In this document: piece after piece, positions 23,097 to 34,329 of the stretch
How the letters are laid out: each line of letters starts with the position of its first letter
How positions within the stretch are numbered: the first letter of the stretch is position 1
NCBI GenBank assembly: GCA_022496205.1
Contig: WTXD01000006.1
Span: 372,001 to 436,000, forward strand
DNA: 64,000 nt
Source of the DNA: Gloeopeniophorella convolvens
Taxonomy: Eukaryota; Basidiomycota; Agaricomycetes; Russulales
Direction of reading: 5' to 3'
The notes under the pieces: generated by a model
Told to the model about the DNA's origin: nothing
Seen by the model: only the letters and a program-made list of their open reading frames with translations
Databases searched by the model: none
Program-made: the position numbers and the translations under genes

Positions 23097-25223
23097 ATGG
23101 CAGACCGCCATCGCGACCAGCGCCCACCCACAACCAGAAAGCTCAGCTGGAAGTCCGTCTACGGCGGCGGCAACAAGGACAGGGACAAGGACCAGACTAC
23201 CTCCAGCCTGGTCACCCCCCGGGAGGGCGTCGAGCTCGTGTCCTATGCAAATCGTTCTGTCTCGTCCTCCGTTGCCAGTCTTCCGTCCTCGTCGTCACCC
23301 TCTCAGCAGCCACCTAATGCTCCGACGTCCCGTGCCAACTCCATCTCGGAAAACTCCTCACCCGCTTCCTCCCGACCCACAACCCCCCTCTTTTCCAGAC
23401 GGTCTACGTCCAACGTACTAACAAAGCAGCAGATAGACGCAAATGGCCTCGAACGCACCATCTCCAGGCCTGACTCGACCAAGGGCCACTCGGACCCCGT
23501 CGGCTCCCGCACGTCTGGCTCCTTCAGTCGCATGTCGTTCAGCTCCATGATGGGCGGGCTCTCCGCGCTGTCCCTTACTCGCAGCAGCACCGAGGACAGC
23601 CGCGGCCGTTCCCAGTCCAAGTCAAAGGAGACCTTGCGCGCCCGCTCCTCCTCCAACGCTTCCCGCGCCGCCCAGGACGACGCCGCATCGACTATACGAT
23701 CCCGCAGCACATCGCCTTTCCACTTCCGCCGCTCGCGCGCACGCGATTCGTCCCCCAATGTCGGCGCGCTCGCCCAGTCTGACGTGGAATCCGACACCGA
23801 CTCGACCCGCGGGCGCACCCGCAGCGCGTATGCCTCGGACGATGAGTCCCAAGGCGAGGGCGACTGGGACAACGGAAGTGATTCGGAGGAAGAGTGGTCC
23901 GACAATGATCAGTTCGACCCCGTTACCGAGGCCAACACCGAGCGCAATGCACTCGTCGCGGCGGAAGTCACCGACGCAGATCCTTCCGAGATTGCCGACC
24001 CTCTGGGCGAAGGCGTGAATGTCGTCGTTCCTCCCGAGCCGTACTTCCCCACTACCCTTAATCAGAGCAACGCACGCAACAACCCGCGTCGCCGCAAGTC
24101 TGCGCGCCACGAACCGTTCCCACTACATACGGGGCGACCGGTATTCCGGCGTGATCGATGCACGATCGCCATCACACAAGGACATCCTGAACGCGCGCTC
24201 AACCAGAGCGGTCGTCGACCCCGGCGCTACGTGGTCGCGAGTGATCTGAGCGATGAGAGCCGATACGCAGTCGAATGGGGCATAGGCACCGTCCTCAGGG
24301 ACGGAGATGAAATGTGCGGCTAACTCCCTCGAGGCTACGTATGCGCGCTGACCCAGTCCTAGGCTGATCGTGACGGTCTCGGAAAATGACAGCAAAGGTG
24401 CATTACTTACGGGCGTGCTCGCTTGTTCACACGCAACTGATGGCTGAACCCGACAGTTGATCCACCATCTGTCAATGCCGGCGAACGTGCGAGCAAGCTG
24501 CGCTCCCAGCAAGAAGTACGCCACCTCGACCCGTTGTGCCCCGCCGGTCGCGTGACTGACATGTCTTATTTAGCGTCAGGGTCTTGCCTATATCCTCTGC
24601 CGCCAGGCGACGAGCCTTCTGCAGCGGACGCGGCTGAACGTCACGATCTCGTGCGAGGCTTGGCATGCGAAGAACGCCAGGCACATGATATTGGGTACGT
24701 TAGCTCATTATCATTGAGGGGATATTGCGCGCTCATCTATGGCAGACATCGTCGACTACATCGATCCGGTGATGCTCATCGTGGGCTCGCGCGGTCTTGG
24801 CCAGCTCAAAGGGTGCGCATCTGCTCCACTCTCCGTTCCACGGCGGTGTTCATGTGCCGTGCTTCCGACAGCATTCTCTTGGGATCAACGTCACATTACC
24901 TGATCCAGAAGTGTTCCGTGCCGGTGATGGTGGCCCGCCGCCGCCTGAAGCGCCCTCCCCGGCGTGCTGCGCACCTCGCGAAGCACCGTGCGCGCGTGTC
25001 ACTCGTCGAGGCCGCTGGCATCGAGCGTGTCACGCAGCGCGTCGACGAGGAGGTCGCGCATATGCGCGACGAGATTGAGCGCTCCGAGGACCGCGAGAGC
25101 GAGCGCATGCGCGTGCAGGAGGAGGGCCGTGAGGGTGAGGGTGATGGCGAGGGCGAGCCCGATGCTGAGGTCGAGGGCTCTGCGCACGGCCCGGCGAGGA
25201 GCTCGAGCATGATGAGCTCGTAA
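23097..25223 (+). CDS. universal stress protein (UspA) domain protein with long disordered N-terminus
   Basis: The first 330 or so residues are Ser-, Arg- and Asp-rich and low in complexity, including runs such as SSSVASLPSSSSPSQQ and an acidic stretch GEGDWDNGSDSEEEWSDND. The UspA fold begins at RRYVVASDLSDESRYAVEWG and continues, after introns, through LIVTVSENDS. It ends with DPVMLIVGSRGLGQLKGILL and GSTSHYLIQKCSVPVMVARR. The G-x2-G-x9-G-S nucleotide-binding pattern (GSRG, then GS) is preserved, so this is an ATP-binding-type Usp. A basic and then acidic coiled tail of about 100 residues (from HLAKHRARVSLVEAAGIERV) closes the protein. The TAA is at 25221-25223. Fungal Usp proteins commonly have such disordered extensions; their substrates are unknown. 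Four or five introns lie in the Usp half; the N-terminal 400 codons are one exon. Confidence 0.85.
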
Positions 25224-25934
25224 GTGGGGAGGTATATGCGGTGGGGTGTGGCGTTTTGCGGGTAATTACAGGATGGCTCATTGGTGACGGCCGTCCCTTG
25301 CTGTTCAGATTTTCCCTATTTTCCCTTTCACTTTTGGTTTACCGGGGAATGTGGCGCTCTTATTTAATCCTTAAGAATCCTTGCGACTCGTGATGTCGAC
25401 AGTCGACCCAATCATATGAGTTTAGATCTTAGAGATTGGATATGTTTTGAATCCTCTCCAAACCCTTAATACTACTTCCCAGGTGATGATAGGTAATATC
25501 TATGCGAATTAGATATTCATGGAGCCAGCCTTCGTGCGCACGTACCAGGTCAGCTGCCAGTCAGCCCAGTCATCACCTTCGTTGTACGAACTAGTAAACT
25601 TGGATAAAACAGTGCCTGCCAGTGTTGTCAGTGTCCAGACGTCCAAGCAGTGCGTGCGGCCTTCTAGGGTCACGATGACGTCAGAGACGAAGATTGACCA
25701 GTGTCAACTCCGGAATCTGCCAAGCGAACACCTACTGTACCATGAACAGAAACCCCCGCGCTACCACCTCATACGCGATATGATAGGTCAACGGCCTGAG
25801 CACCGACGTGGTCGTCTTCAGCAAGCATTGTTGAGTCGATGTGATGCACTCAAGCGGTGGGTTCGGTGTGAGAAACAATGTTGTATAACTTACAACATCC
25901 CTAGAATAGTGCATATGTCGGACGCTATCTACGA
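25224..25934. other. intergenic, no gene seen
   Basis: It is AT-richer than its surroundings around 25370-25520. One plus-strand frame from about 25519 to 26061 starts with ATG but runs into the antisense of the kinase pseudogene and has no domain character. Confidence 0.4.
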
Positions 25935-27370
25935 CTACAACGTTCTACTGTGCATCTTGATCGTCACGAGTGGGGCTGCCTTCAGCACCCAATCGTCGGT
26001 AGACATCCTTTGCAGGCTTTCAGGGACCCACTGCATTCATTGCCCTCCTCATCAAGCGTAAGAACGACGCTTTTTCCTCTCTCTCTCCAGTCGTGTTGCA
26101 CGGAACTCCAAAGACAGGGCTGGAATCTCAAAGGCACCCTTTCAGTTGCCGTCATCACCGAAATACTCCCACGACTTCTCAGAGCGACGGGGATACTCAA
26201 GAGAGAGAGGGGGGGGGGTCCCAAGAAGGGCAACCATCTCGGCCAAGTGATGGGCGGCGGGCCATTCACCGTCTTTGTCAGTGGCAGCAAATAGGCTTTT
26301 GCCTTGGACTAGGTCTCAGGTCTATGGGGACGAGCGTCAGATCGTAGGGAAGGAACCATGGATGCACACAGAAGTATTTACGAGGCATTGTAAGGTATCA
26401 AGCTCACTCACCATGACACCGGAGTTCCATATGTCGAGTCCATGGCATGCCGAGAATAACCTCTGGCGCTCGGTAGGGGATCGGCTGTATCACGCCAGTG
26501 TACGTCTCCTCGCCGAAGTCACACAGGACGGGACGGCCCGGATCGTTAGGCCATGGCACTCCTCGCAACTCGTAGAATATCCGGTCCCCACTAATCTTTC
26601 GGGTAGATGGCTCGTTGATTTCTGATTCTTCGTAGTCTTTAAGCACTGGCTCATCCCCAATACGGAAGTGGATATTCCTCGTTTGCAGATCTAGCAATGC
26701 AGAGTCAGCCATGCCTATTGCCGACGAAAAAGTCGGTGCTTACCACAGTGAATCATCCTAGCATTGGAATGTAAAACGGCAAGCGCAAGAGCCACATGTT
26801 AGAGAATCAGCTTCAAGAAGGGCGTAGACACCACATGTTCAGGAAGCATACACCGGAGCGCCTCCAGACTGAAGGTAAGAGGCTCATGAACGAAGCACTG
26901 GTACTTGCCATCGGACGTCGCAGCCTCAAAGTTATCGAGGAGCTTCCCGACGAGAGGTGTGCCGACATAGGCGTCTGGTAGGAAGGTCCCCAGGTGATTG
27001 TATGCGGCGAGTTCTCGGAAGCATCGGAATCTCGCTCGCAGACCTTCACGGCGACATATTTGTGCTCTCTTATTTCCGAGGTAGTTGCGGCACAATATAA
27101 GGACAACAAAACACCCAGTTGAAGATCGCGACAGGCCCATACAGTAGACCGCGTACCATAGCCAAGCTTGCCAACGACTTGGTAGCGGGACTGGAAGACT
27201 TCACCTATACGCACTGGGTAGAACAACCCTGGCTCGTACCACTCCCAGTTCTCCTCTTCAATCTTGTCGTCAGCGATAATATCAAAGCCACTGGTTGCGA
27301 CCTGATGCGGAGGGGATGGGGCGCGCTTCGGGACCTGCCATTGATCAAGAGATATGTCCAAGGACTATGT
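25935..27370 (-). pseudogene. SRPK-type serine/threonine kinase pseudogene
   Basis: Read on the minus strand, consecutive pieces match the fungal SR-protein-kinase-like family. The order is ENWEWYEPGLFYPVRIGEVF, QSRYQVVGKLGYGTRSTVW (glycine loop), YVAVKVCERDSDA (catalytic Lys strand), ELAAYNHLGTFLPDAYVGTP, HVALALAVLHSNARMIHCDL (catalytic loop), VLCDFGEE (DFG), YRAPEVILGMPW (APE), DIWNSGVM, HHLAEMVALLGTPPPLSLEY, SEKSWEYFGDDGN and KGAFEIPALSLE. These cannot be joined in one frame. There is a one-base loss at about 27015-27025, an in-frame TAA at 26799-26801 inside an alpha-helix, and a short deletion/shift at about 26432-26443 after the APE motif. A TGA stands where the family has Trp at 26142-26144, and there is a +1 shift at about 26033-26043. 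The 5' end has no usable ATG. Five lesions make sequencing error an unlikely explanation. Confidence 0.85.
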
Positions 27371-28378
27371 GGCGAAGGTCGCAGAAGGACGCGGATAGCG
27401 ACTGTGGAGATAGCCAGACGAGTTGACTACAGCATCGACCAGGTAGATTTAACCAGCTCACCTTGGCGGTAGCAGCAAGGACGGGTTGAATAGCGCCAAT
27501 AAGGTAAGAGATGGGTATCTAACGCATACCCGGGGCGGCGTATCTCTTAGCCACAAGTGCGGAGAGTTCGGAAACAGAATATTCGGTTGCCGGGGCATTC
27601 GACTGATCTTGACGATAGGATGGCGCTTCGGCGATGAGCGGATTTTGCGCCTCGAGTGTAAAGAGGAAAAGCCTGAGGTACCTAGGACCCGGTAGCCTAG
27701 GGTCCGCCCATGGACGGGACCATGGCCCAAGGCTTTAGAGATAGCTCATGATGGGACTCTAGCCTCTAGGGCGATGTTCATGGAACGTTGGGGCCGGTGG
27801 TGCATAGAACAAGAACGCCAGCGAGCCTTAAAGGAAGGCTCGCAAACCAGAGCAGCCGAGGATACCTGATCACTGGGGCAAGGGGGTGGAAGGCTGGGAG
27901 AGGCGCGACTCGGGGAGCCTGACGACGAAGTGGTCCCGACCCCGTGATTCGCGGAAGGACTGCCTGCCACCCGGGGTTAGCCGTCGGCAAACTCCGGCGA
28001 CAGGATCTTGACATTCGACATTCTATACTTACAAACTGCAGGGTATTCGACTTCAACGCGGATTTACACCTTACCAGTTCTCGAGGCAAGGATCGCTTCC
28101 CGAATGTGCATTCCTACCTCATTCAAGAGTCGTTTTCCACAGCAACACATGGTAATCAACTTTCTCCTCACACTGGTCTTCAGAATCGCGTGGGGGATAT
28201 GGTATTACGAACGATGCATGAACACTTTAGATGCGGATAAAAATAAGTTGTGTCTAGGGGTGGAGGCTAATGTCGTCGGGAGCGAATCAGCTTGAGAGGT
28301 ACCTGTCCTGAGGCGGGGGACTACAAGTGGCATCTCGCAGGGGGAGGTTTGACCGCTGAAGCGCCCACGGGGTGAGCG
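27371..28378. other. 1 kb intergenic between kinase pseudogene and PET127
   Basis: No gene is supported. A short imperfect inverted repeat built on CCTAGGACCC and GGGTCC lies around 27679-27712, close to CCATGGACGGGACCATGG. It has no terminal duplications or coding content that would mark a mobile element. Confidence 0.4.
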
Positions 28379-31300
28379 CTAGTCGCGAGCGTCTGTTTTG
28401 CCAAGGTTATGGACAGAGTCGTCGTCTCTCTGGCGTGAGCTCATCATTGGTTCCTGGCGGTCCTCACAGCCATTGATGATTGCCTTCAGCTCTTCAATGA
28501 ACCGGCTCGACTGGCGGCTCCGCGGCATAAAGTGGTGTCGGGAGGGCTGCATGGTAGCATTGTCCGCTGCGGGCGCATTCTCGCCCTCCAGTATCCTTTT
28601 TTGGTCTTCCGTGAGCATTTCCTCCAGGTGGAGTAAAGTGGTTTCCGGGATGGCCTCGCGGCCATCCTGCTCTAGCGCGGGGTCCAAGTCGGGTAATGCA
28701 GCGTCCGAGGTGGTCAGCTCATGACGAGGATCGTTGGTCTGCAAGTCACCCGCGAGGTCCGAGGTGATAGAGGTAGCTTTGACATTGTGGCTTCTTGGCC
28801 CTCAACGGCACCTAGTCCAGGCACCCCTGAGGTTGCGTCATCCTTCTCATGGGTTTCTGCAGGCGCCCCGCCAACGGCAGCGCCTCCGGCCACACTGGCG
28901 GCCTCAGTGCTACCTTCGCTCGAGCCGGCGACGGCCTCCGCGTTTACGCGAGTAGCAGCCCACAACGCCGCTACCTGCTCTGCGTCGTTAGGGAGACCCA
29001 GCACGATCTTGGGTTTGCCTTCCTGTTCGCGTGCGGTGCGTTCGAGATGAGCGCGGCCCTTCTGCGCGAGTCGGCGCAGGAGCTTCACGCTGCGTGGAGC
29101 TGGGAGGAACATCTCGGTTTGGAAGGGCACGTCCACAGGCTCGGCGGGATTGAATTGTATGGTAGGCCAGATTTCTTCCATCCGTTTCATATCCACACCG
29201 CGCGGGAGGAACATCGGGAAGGAAGCGCGCTTGCGTGCGGCGGTTAGGCCCGCGCGAATGATGCGAGAGTCGAGTGCAGACTTGGAGACGGACCAGAGCA
29301 AGGTCCCTTGGGGTGGGAGTAAGCGATCAGAATCATTGTGAAGCGAGAAGGTACGTACAGGGTAAACTTGACCTCTCCACGGCGCTTCGGCCACTCGCAG
29401 CCATCTCGCCGATGTAACTTCTGGCTGTTACGTTCAATTGGACCACCGGACGCGGTTCCTCAGCCTCACTCCAGTCAGCAGGTTCAACGAAGACCTTGAG
29501 GTCATTCTCCGATTCAAATTTCTCGGCAGTAAGTCGCACAGACTAGTGTGTGGTTTGGTCAACCACGGTTAGATGAAACGTTTCCTCCAGGGACTGACCT
29601 GATTAGGGAATTCGCGCGTTGCTTCATCCAAAACCACTTCTAACAGCTGCATGCACTTTCCGAATACCACATCCCCAACGGCCTCTTCTCCGAACAGACG
29701 AGCGTCCATCTCGGAAAGAGGGATATACTGAAACCCAAATATCTTCTTCGTGTTGTGATACGCAACAAAGACGCCATCCATATTGCCTATACGTGCCTGA
29801 AAACTGTGTGACAATGAGGCAACGCCAACTTCTGACTAAGGACCAGCGCACCTATACTTGAGAAATGCAGATCGGATGAGGTCGTAGTATTCTTTCTCGA
29901 AGCTTTCAGCGAGGCCCTTGAATGTACTGATTTGGTAACCGGAGCTCTCTTCGTGATTGAGCGTGTCATGCCGGATAGACAGTGCCGCGCGCGTTTTGAT
30001 GTCGAACACACCCGTTCCGGGGAGACGATGGTCAAAACAGTCGAGTTGCGATCGCGTGATGAATTTGGAAGACTAGAGAAGGAAGGTGAGTAACAGTATA
30101 CGCGGTATCCGAATGAAAGCACCTTGGCATATCGGTAAGCCTCGCGCGCAGGCTCCTCCGTCCGGACGGATGGATCCGCAGCTATCCGTGTAAGGCCCAA
30201 GAATTCCGTGGGGGGACGGGTGAGAAACTTCTCGAGCATAGTACCCTGCGTCGCACGTCGTTAGACTCAGCCATATGCAGTTTTCTGTGTGCATACCATC
30301 CAGACTAGTATATTCTTGCTTGCAAGTCCCGGGTCGGATTCAGCCTTGTCGATCAAGTAGACTCCATCATGATAATTCAGAACGACGGAAGTCGCAGCCC
30401 TCTGACCGAAGGTGAACGATCGCGGCTAAAAGACGATCACTCAACTGCCACCAAACATACAAGCAAATCGTACCTGAGACTTGAAGCTGTCGCTGAGACC
30501 TGATGTGTCTACTGGCTTGTCTCCAGAAATGAGATAATATATGTGCCCAAGGAGGCCTGTCATGGACGACGTTGAGCCTGCGTATCTCCGACCTTCGCGT
30601 TGCGCCAATGTGCGCAGATCCTAAGTGTGAGAGAACACGGTTAGAGCCCACAATCCATGTGGGAAAGACGAACGTGATCGCGCGAGCTAGGCATAAAAGA
30701 CGGGATCCGTTCGAATGCGAAATCTTTAACAGGTATGACGTTCTCGAGCCAGGTGGTGAAGTTGTACACGCGAGACCGGGGCTCTTGAAGCCATTGCATT
30801 CCAGAACTGCGCAGATACAGAGGGTAAATGACCGAATAGCGCGACGTAAATCAAGGTCTGACCTGAAAAGGACGCGTTCTAATCCGTGAGCCAGTGTGGC
30901 TACGGGTCCTTGGGGCGACGGCGGTGTCACATCTCGGTAAAGTCAGAGTCGTCGAATGGCGTTGTAGCAGTTCGCATTACCTTCGAGCGAAGGCCCAGCG
31001 TTAGCACGCGGCTCAAGCACACCATCGACTCGACGTGAGTAGAGGAGCGAGCTTGGAAGATGGGGCGCGTTTTCTCTGCTCGAGACTGGCCACGCTGGCA
31101 ATGAGAATTCAGCAGGAATATGGCATGCCGAGAGTGGTCGCACAAGTTTGTTCGCTCTTGGCGAGCCCAGTAGAATAAGCTGTCGCTGAATAGAAGCTGG
31201 ACGCGGACGTTTGTCCCTTCGGACGCCAATCCCCGTTGAGGTGCTGGGCACGAGCCTTCTTACCTGAGGCATCTTTGCGACGCGACCGTAAGGTCGGAAA

Positions 31301-31552
31301 GAGATACGAGGGAGGACCAGAAGCATTGCCTTTCTTTCCACGACCCTTTACGCGTTTTCTTGCCCCGTCACGTTGCTCGTGTCGGACACCGGACTTCCGG
31401 GGACGCGGTGGTAGCTTAATGGCACCTTTTGTTGGGTCGGGCTCCCATTGCGGGAGAATAGAGCTCTGAGTCAGGAATATAGGTGTTGAATGGATATTAC
31501 GGAGGGGAGACGAGTGGAGGGAATGGCGGACGAGGGTGCATCGGGGGAGCAT
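28379..31552 (-). CDS. PET127: Pet127-like mitochondrial RNA-processing protein
   Basis: Yeast Pet127 is a mitochondrial membrane-associated protein needed for 5' processing and turnover of mitochondrial RNAs. The ATG at 31552 opens a basic, Ser-rich leader (MLPRCTLVRHSLHSSPLRN) of mitochondrial presequence type, followed by a Lys/Arg-rich linker. Conserved blocks of the Pet127 domain appear through many short introns: ITRSQLDCFDHRLPGTGVFD, IKTRAALSIRHD, FEKEYYDLIRSAFLKY, ARIGNMDGVFVAYHNTKKIF, GFQYIPLSEMDARLFG, then NDLKVFVEPADWSEAEEPRP and PRGVDMKRMEEIWPTIQFNP. The C-terminal tail of about 150 residues is acidic and Ser/Ala-rich, and ends at a stop at 28379-28381. A junction near 28740-28810 needs an intron, which I placed with a GTTGAG donor. 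The gene shares a 161-base divergent promoter with ARL8. Confidence 0.85.
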
Positions 31553-31713
31553 TCGAACGAGGTGCTCGACCCTAACCAGATGCTCGGGCTTCGTCTGGCT
31601 CCGTTCCCCTTCCCTCAGCGCGTCTCGTCGGCCCGCTCGCCCGTCCCCGCCTCAGCTCTGTTCCCGAGTCTCGGCCGCCTTCTACTCCAGCCAGCCGCAC
31701 GCTCGTTTCACCA
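31553..31713. promoter_or_regulatory. short bidirectional promoter, PET127/ARL8
   Basis: Only 161 bases separate the ATGs of the two divergent genes. The interval contains C/T-rich blocks on the ARL8 side (31590-31690) and no TATA box. Both core promoters must lie here or inside the leaders. Confidence 0.6.
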
Positions 31714-32848
31714 TGGCTCCCTTTTTCTCGTCGTTCTTCCAGTGGATAACGGGGTACGTGCGGCATCACATGCGATATTATTAACCCATCTGACATGTGA
31801 AGATCAGCCTCTTCTTCACCAAGACGGCGGAGCTAGCGGTTGTCGGTCTCCAAGTAAGTAGGTTAGTGCTCGTGGTCACCGATGTATCTCATATCCTACC
31901 ATCAGGCATCTGGGAAAACCTCCTTCGTAAACGTCATTGGGTCGGGACAGGTACGAGCCCCCCTTTTTTGAGACTTAAATTGCTTCATTGCTTGCTGCTA
32001 GTGGAGCGAAGACGTTGTGCCGACTGTAGCATTCAACTTCCGGAAAGTGAGGAAGGGGAATGTGACTCTCAAGATATGGGACGTTGCAGGTGCGAGATAG
32101 CCACTGTTCCCACTCTCACTAAGTCCCCTCATCACTTGAACGCGCTCACAGGACAACCGAAGTTTCGCTCCATGTGGGAGCGCTACTGTCATGGTGTTGA
32201 TGCCATCGTGTGCGCCGCCCCATGCACCCTTATTCTGACCCTTCTAACCGTCTTCTCCAGCTTCGTGGTTGATTCGGCTGATGTATGTCGCATACTCCCT
32301 TCTTGCTGTGAGTGAGGCTGACGTCACACGACCCTATTAAGCACGACAAGTTTGAGACTGCAAGTTTCGAGTTGCACGCATTGCTCGGCCAACCCGCCCT
32401 ATCTGGGGTTCCTCTGCTTGTGGTATGAGAGTGAGGCCCTGCGACCTAGTTCTCTAACCAATGCTACCACAGTTGGGTAATAAGAATGACATTCACGGAC
32501 ACGCCGACGTTCAGGGCCTGATCAAGGCTTTGTAAGTCGTTCCTATAGCCATGCCGCGGTTCTGACTCGTCCTTTACAGACAACTGGACAAGATTACGGG
32601 ACGGCCTGTATCTGTAAGTTTCCGCATCCATATAACGATATCTGACCAACATTATCCCCCAAATAGTGCTACTCGGTACGTGAGTCCTCCAGGGGTTGCA
32701 AGCCACGAACTGAATTTGGTCATCAGTGTTCCATGAAAAGCCAGCACAATCTGTACGCTCTCCCACTTGGTGCATCGCCTGCTAGTTTCAATCTAACGTC
32801 CCCCGCAGAGATATTGTCTTACAATGGCTATCGGAGCGGAGTCACTGA
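31714..32848 (+). CDS. ARL8: Arl8-type small GTPase
   Basis: Arl8 is an Arf-like GTPase that couples lysosomes and other vesicles to motors and tethers in animals; fungal orthologues are conserved. The ATG at 31714 gives an amphipathic N-terminus ([14 protein letters not shown]) instead of an Arf myristoylation glycine. After splicing, the G1 motif is [20 protein letters not shown], the switch II region is [20 protein letters not shown], the G4 motif is [11 protein letters not shown], and the end is [15 protein letters not shown]. The last splice (donor after CACAATCT at 32750, acceptor at 32808) restores the Arl8-typical HNLDIVLQWL ending. The TGA is at 32846-32848. DVAGQP replaces the usual D-x-G-G-Q of Arf proteins, with Ala at the first glycine as in some Arl8 sequences. 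The gene is convergent with RPN13. Confidence 0.92.
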
Positions 32849-32983
32849 GTTACCCCATTGTGTTACCTCCTCATTTAGCTGTATTGTACCACCTCACCTT
32901 CGGATTTACTCGCACATCTTTCGTTTGGTTCATAGCGATGTTTATATGGCATTCATCCTCGCCAATAGACATCCGGATAGTCT

Positions 32984-34096
32984 CTAGTCTGTATCCATGC
33001 TTTCACCTGCTGGCTCGCCGCTACGAGCTTGCTCACGTATCGCCCTTAAAAATGCCTCTACACTTGTGCCCGCCTCTTCCGGGAGACCTAACTGCCTGAC
33101 TAGACCACCCAAGAGACCCGTGCGGAGGGCGCGGTCGAAGCTGGCCACCGCACCACGGAATTGTGGCGAAGAAACGATCTGGGAAAGAACTTCTGGTGAG
33201 GGAGTTGCGGGTAGGTCAGGAGGTAGTTGCGGAAATATGGTTTGAATGAGTTCTGGGTGAGAAGAGAAGAGTGGGTTCAAATTTTCGGTGGTGAGGACGT
33301 CGGTGAGGGACAGCTCTGGAATAACCTTGGTCAGTGCCATGCGCAGACAAAGAACACCCGACTAACCCGGCTCTGCGCTTGCCCCACCAGACATATGTGC
33401 GACCAACGACCGCAGCTGATCGAGTTGCTCGGGTGTCGGTTGACCCGCACTGAAGGAAATTCAACTCATCGAGGCCACGCAATACGTCGAATACTACACA
33501 CCTTCCCGTAGCTGCAGGTTGGCTAGAAGTTGAAGCACCAGGGGTCTGCGAAGTGCTGTCGGTTACACCCCATACAGGGATGTATCCGGGAATTTGGAGG
33601 AGCCTGTTCACATGGAAGGCGAATTCCTCGTCGCGCTCGCTGGACGCATCCTGCGTTCACCGATATGATGAGTTGATTGAGTTTGCATGAGTGAAGAGTG
33701 TCACCTGCATCCAGAACTGACGGTACACGGTAAGTTGGATGGTCCCCTCTGGTTCCTGATTGCACTTACGAAATGCCTTTGGTCGGAAGAAGAGAATTTG
33801 AGGACATAGATGCGGCCGCTTGCTTGGGAAACGCGCGCGAAGCTAGCGTCGGTTGGGAATAGGATGAGATCCTTGGAGCACGATTAGGCGGAGCAAAATC
33901 TGGGCTCGGATTCACAAACCTCTTCCGTTTCCTCCGTGACTCTGTTCTTCCACATGAAGTGGAGCAGTTCGTCCTCGCCCCGCTCAATCACAATTGCGCC
34001 TTTGTCCGTGTTGGACTCTACGACATTCGTTCCTTCACGCCGGAAGGCGCGACCAGCCTTGAAAGCGAGGATGGTGAACCTTTCTGTCAGAGGCAT
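32984..34096 (-). CDS. RPN13: proteasomal ubiquitin receptor Rpn13/ADRM1
   Basis: Rpn13 sits on the 19S proteasome through Rpn2, binds ubiquitin by its Pru domain and recruits the deubiquitinase UCH37 by its C-terminal DEUBAD domain. The ATG at 34096 is followed by the Pru domain: ILAFKAGRAFRREGTNVVE, the nearby WKNR motif, and RIYVLKFSSSDQRHFFWMQD across an intron, then the AFHVNRLLQIPGY helix. A Ser/Thr/Pro linker follows. The DEUBAD region runs from ELSLTDVLTTENLNPLFSSH through the VLSQIVSSPQFRGAVASFDR block to the C-terminal ARSGEPAGESMDTD, stop at 32984. Both functional halves are therefore present, unlike yeast Rpn13, which lacks the DEUBAD. The start is divergent from the SCOC-like gene. 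Confidence 0.92.
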
Positions 34097-34329
34097 CGTT
34101 GGTAGAGGTGGGTAATGAAGCTTGAAGACGCGGACGACGGAAGGTGTTATTCCTCAGTGCTGCAACTGGTTACTGAGATCGAACGCGCGACGCGTCACTG
34201 TGCTCAATTTCTTCCCGCCGGAAGGCAACCGGACCGTCGACACCGTCCGACAAGAATGGAACCTATTGGGATTCGCCTGCGGAGCTCTTTACTCCATCCA
34301 CGGTTACGCAAGACTGAACTTTCTTAACC

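Noticed and set aside
26200..26225. frameshift at the C10 run in the kinase pseudogene
   Set aside because: A careful count of ten C keeps HHLAEMVALLG and SEKSWEYFGDDGN in one frame, so this run is not one of the lesions.
27660..27725. inverted repeat with CCTAGG and CCATGG elements as a possible transposon end
   Set aside because: It is short and imperfect, with no partner copy and no coding sequence nearby that could be a transposase.
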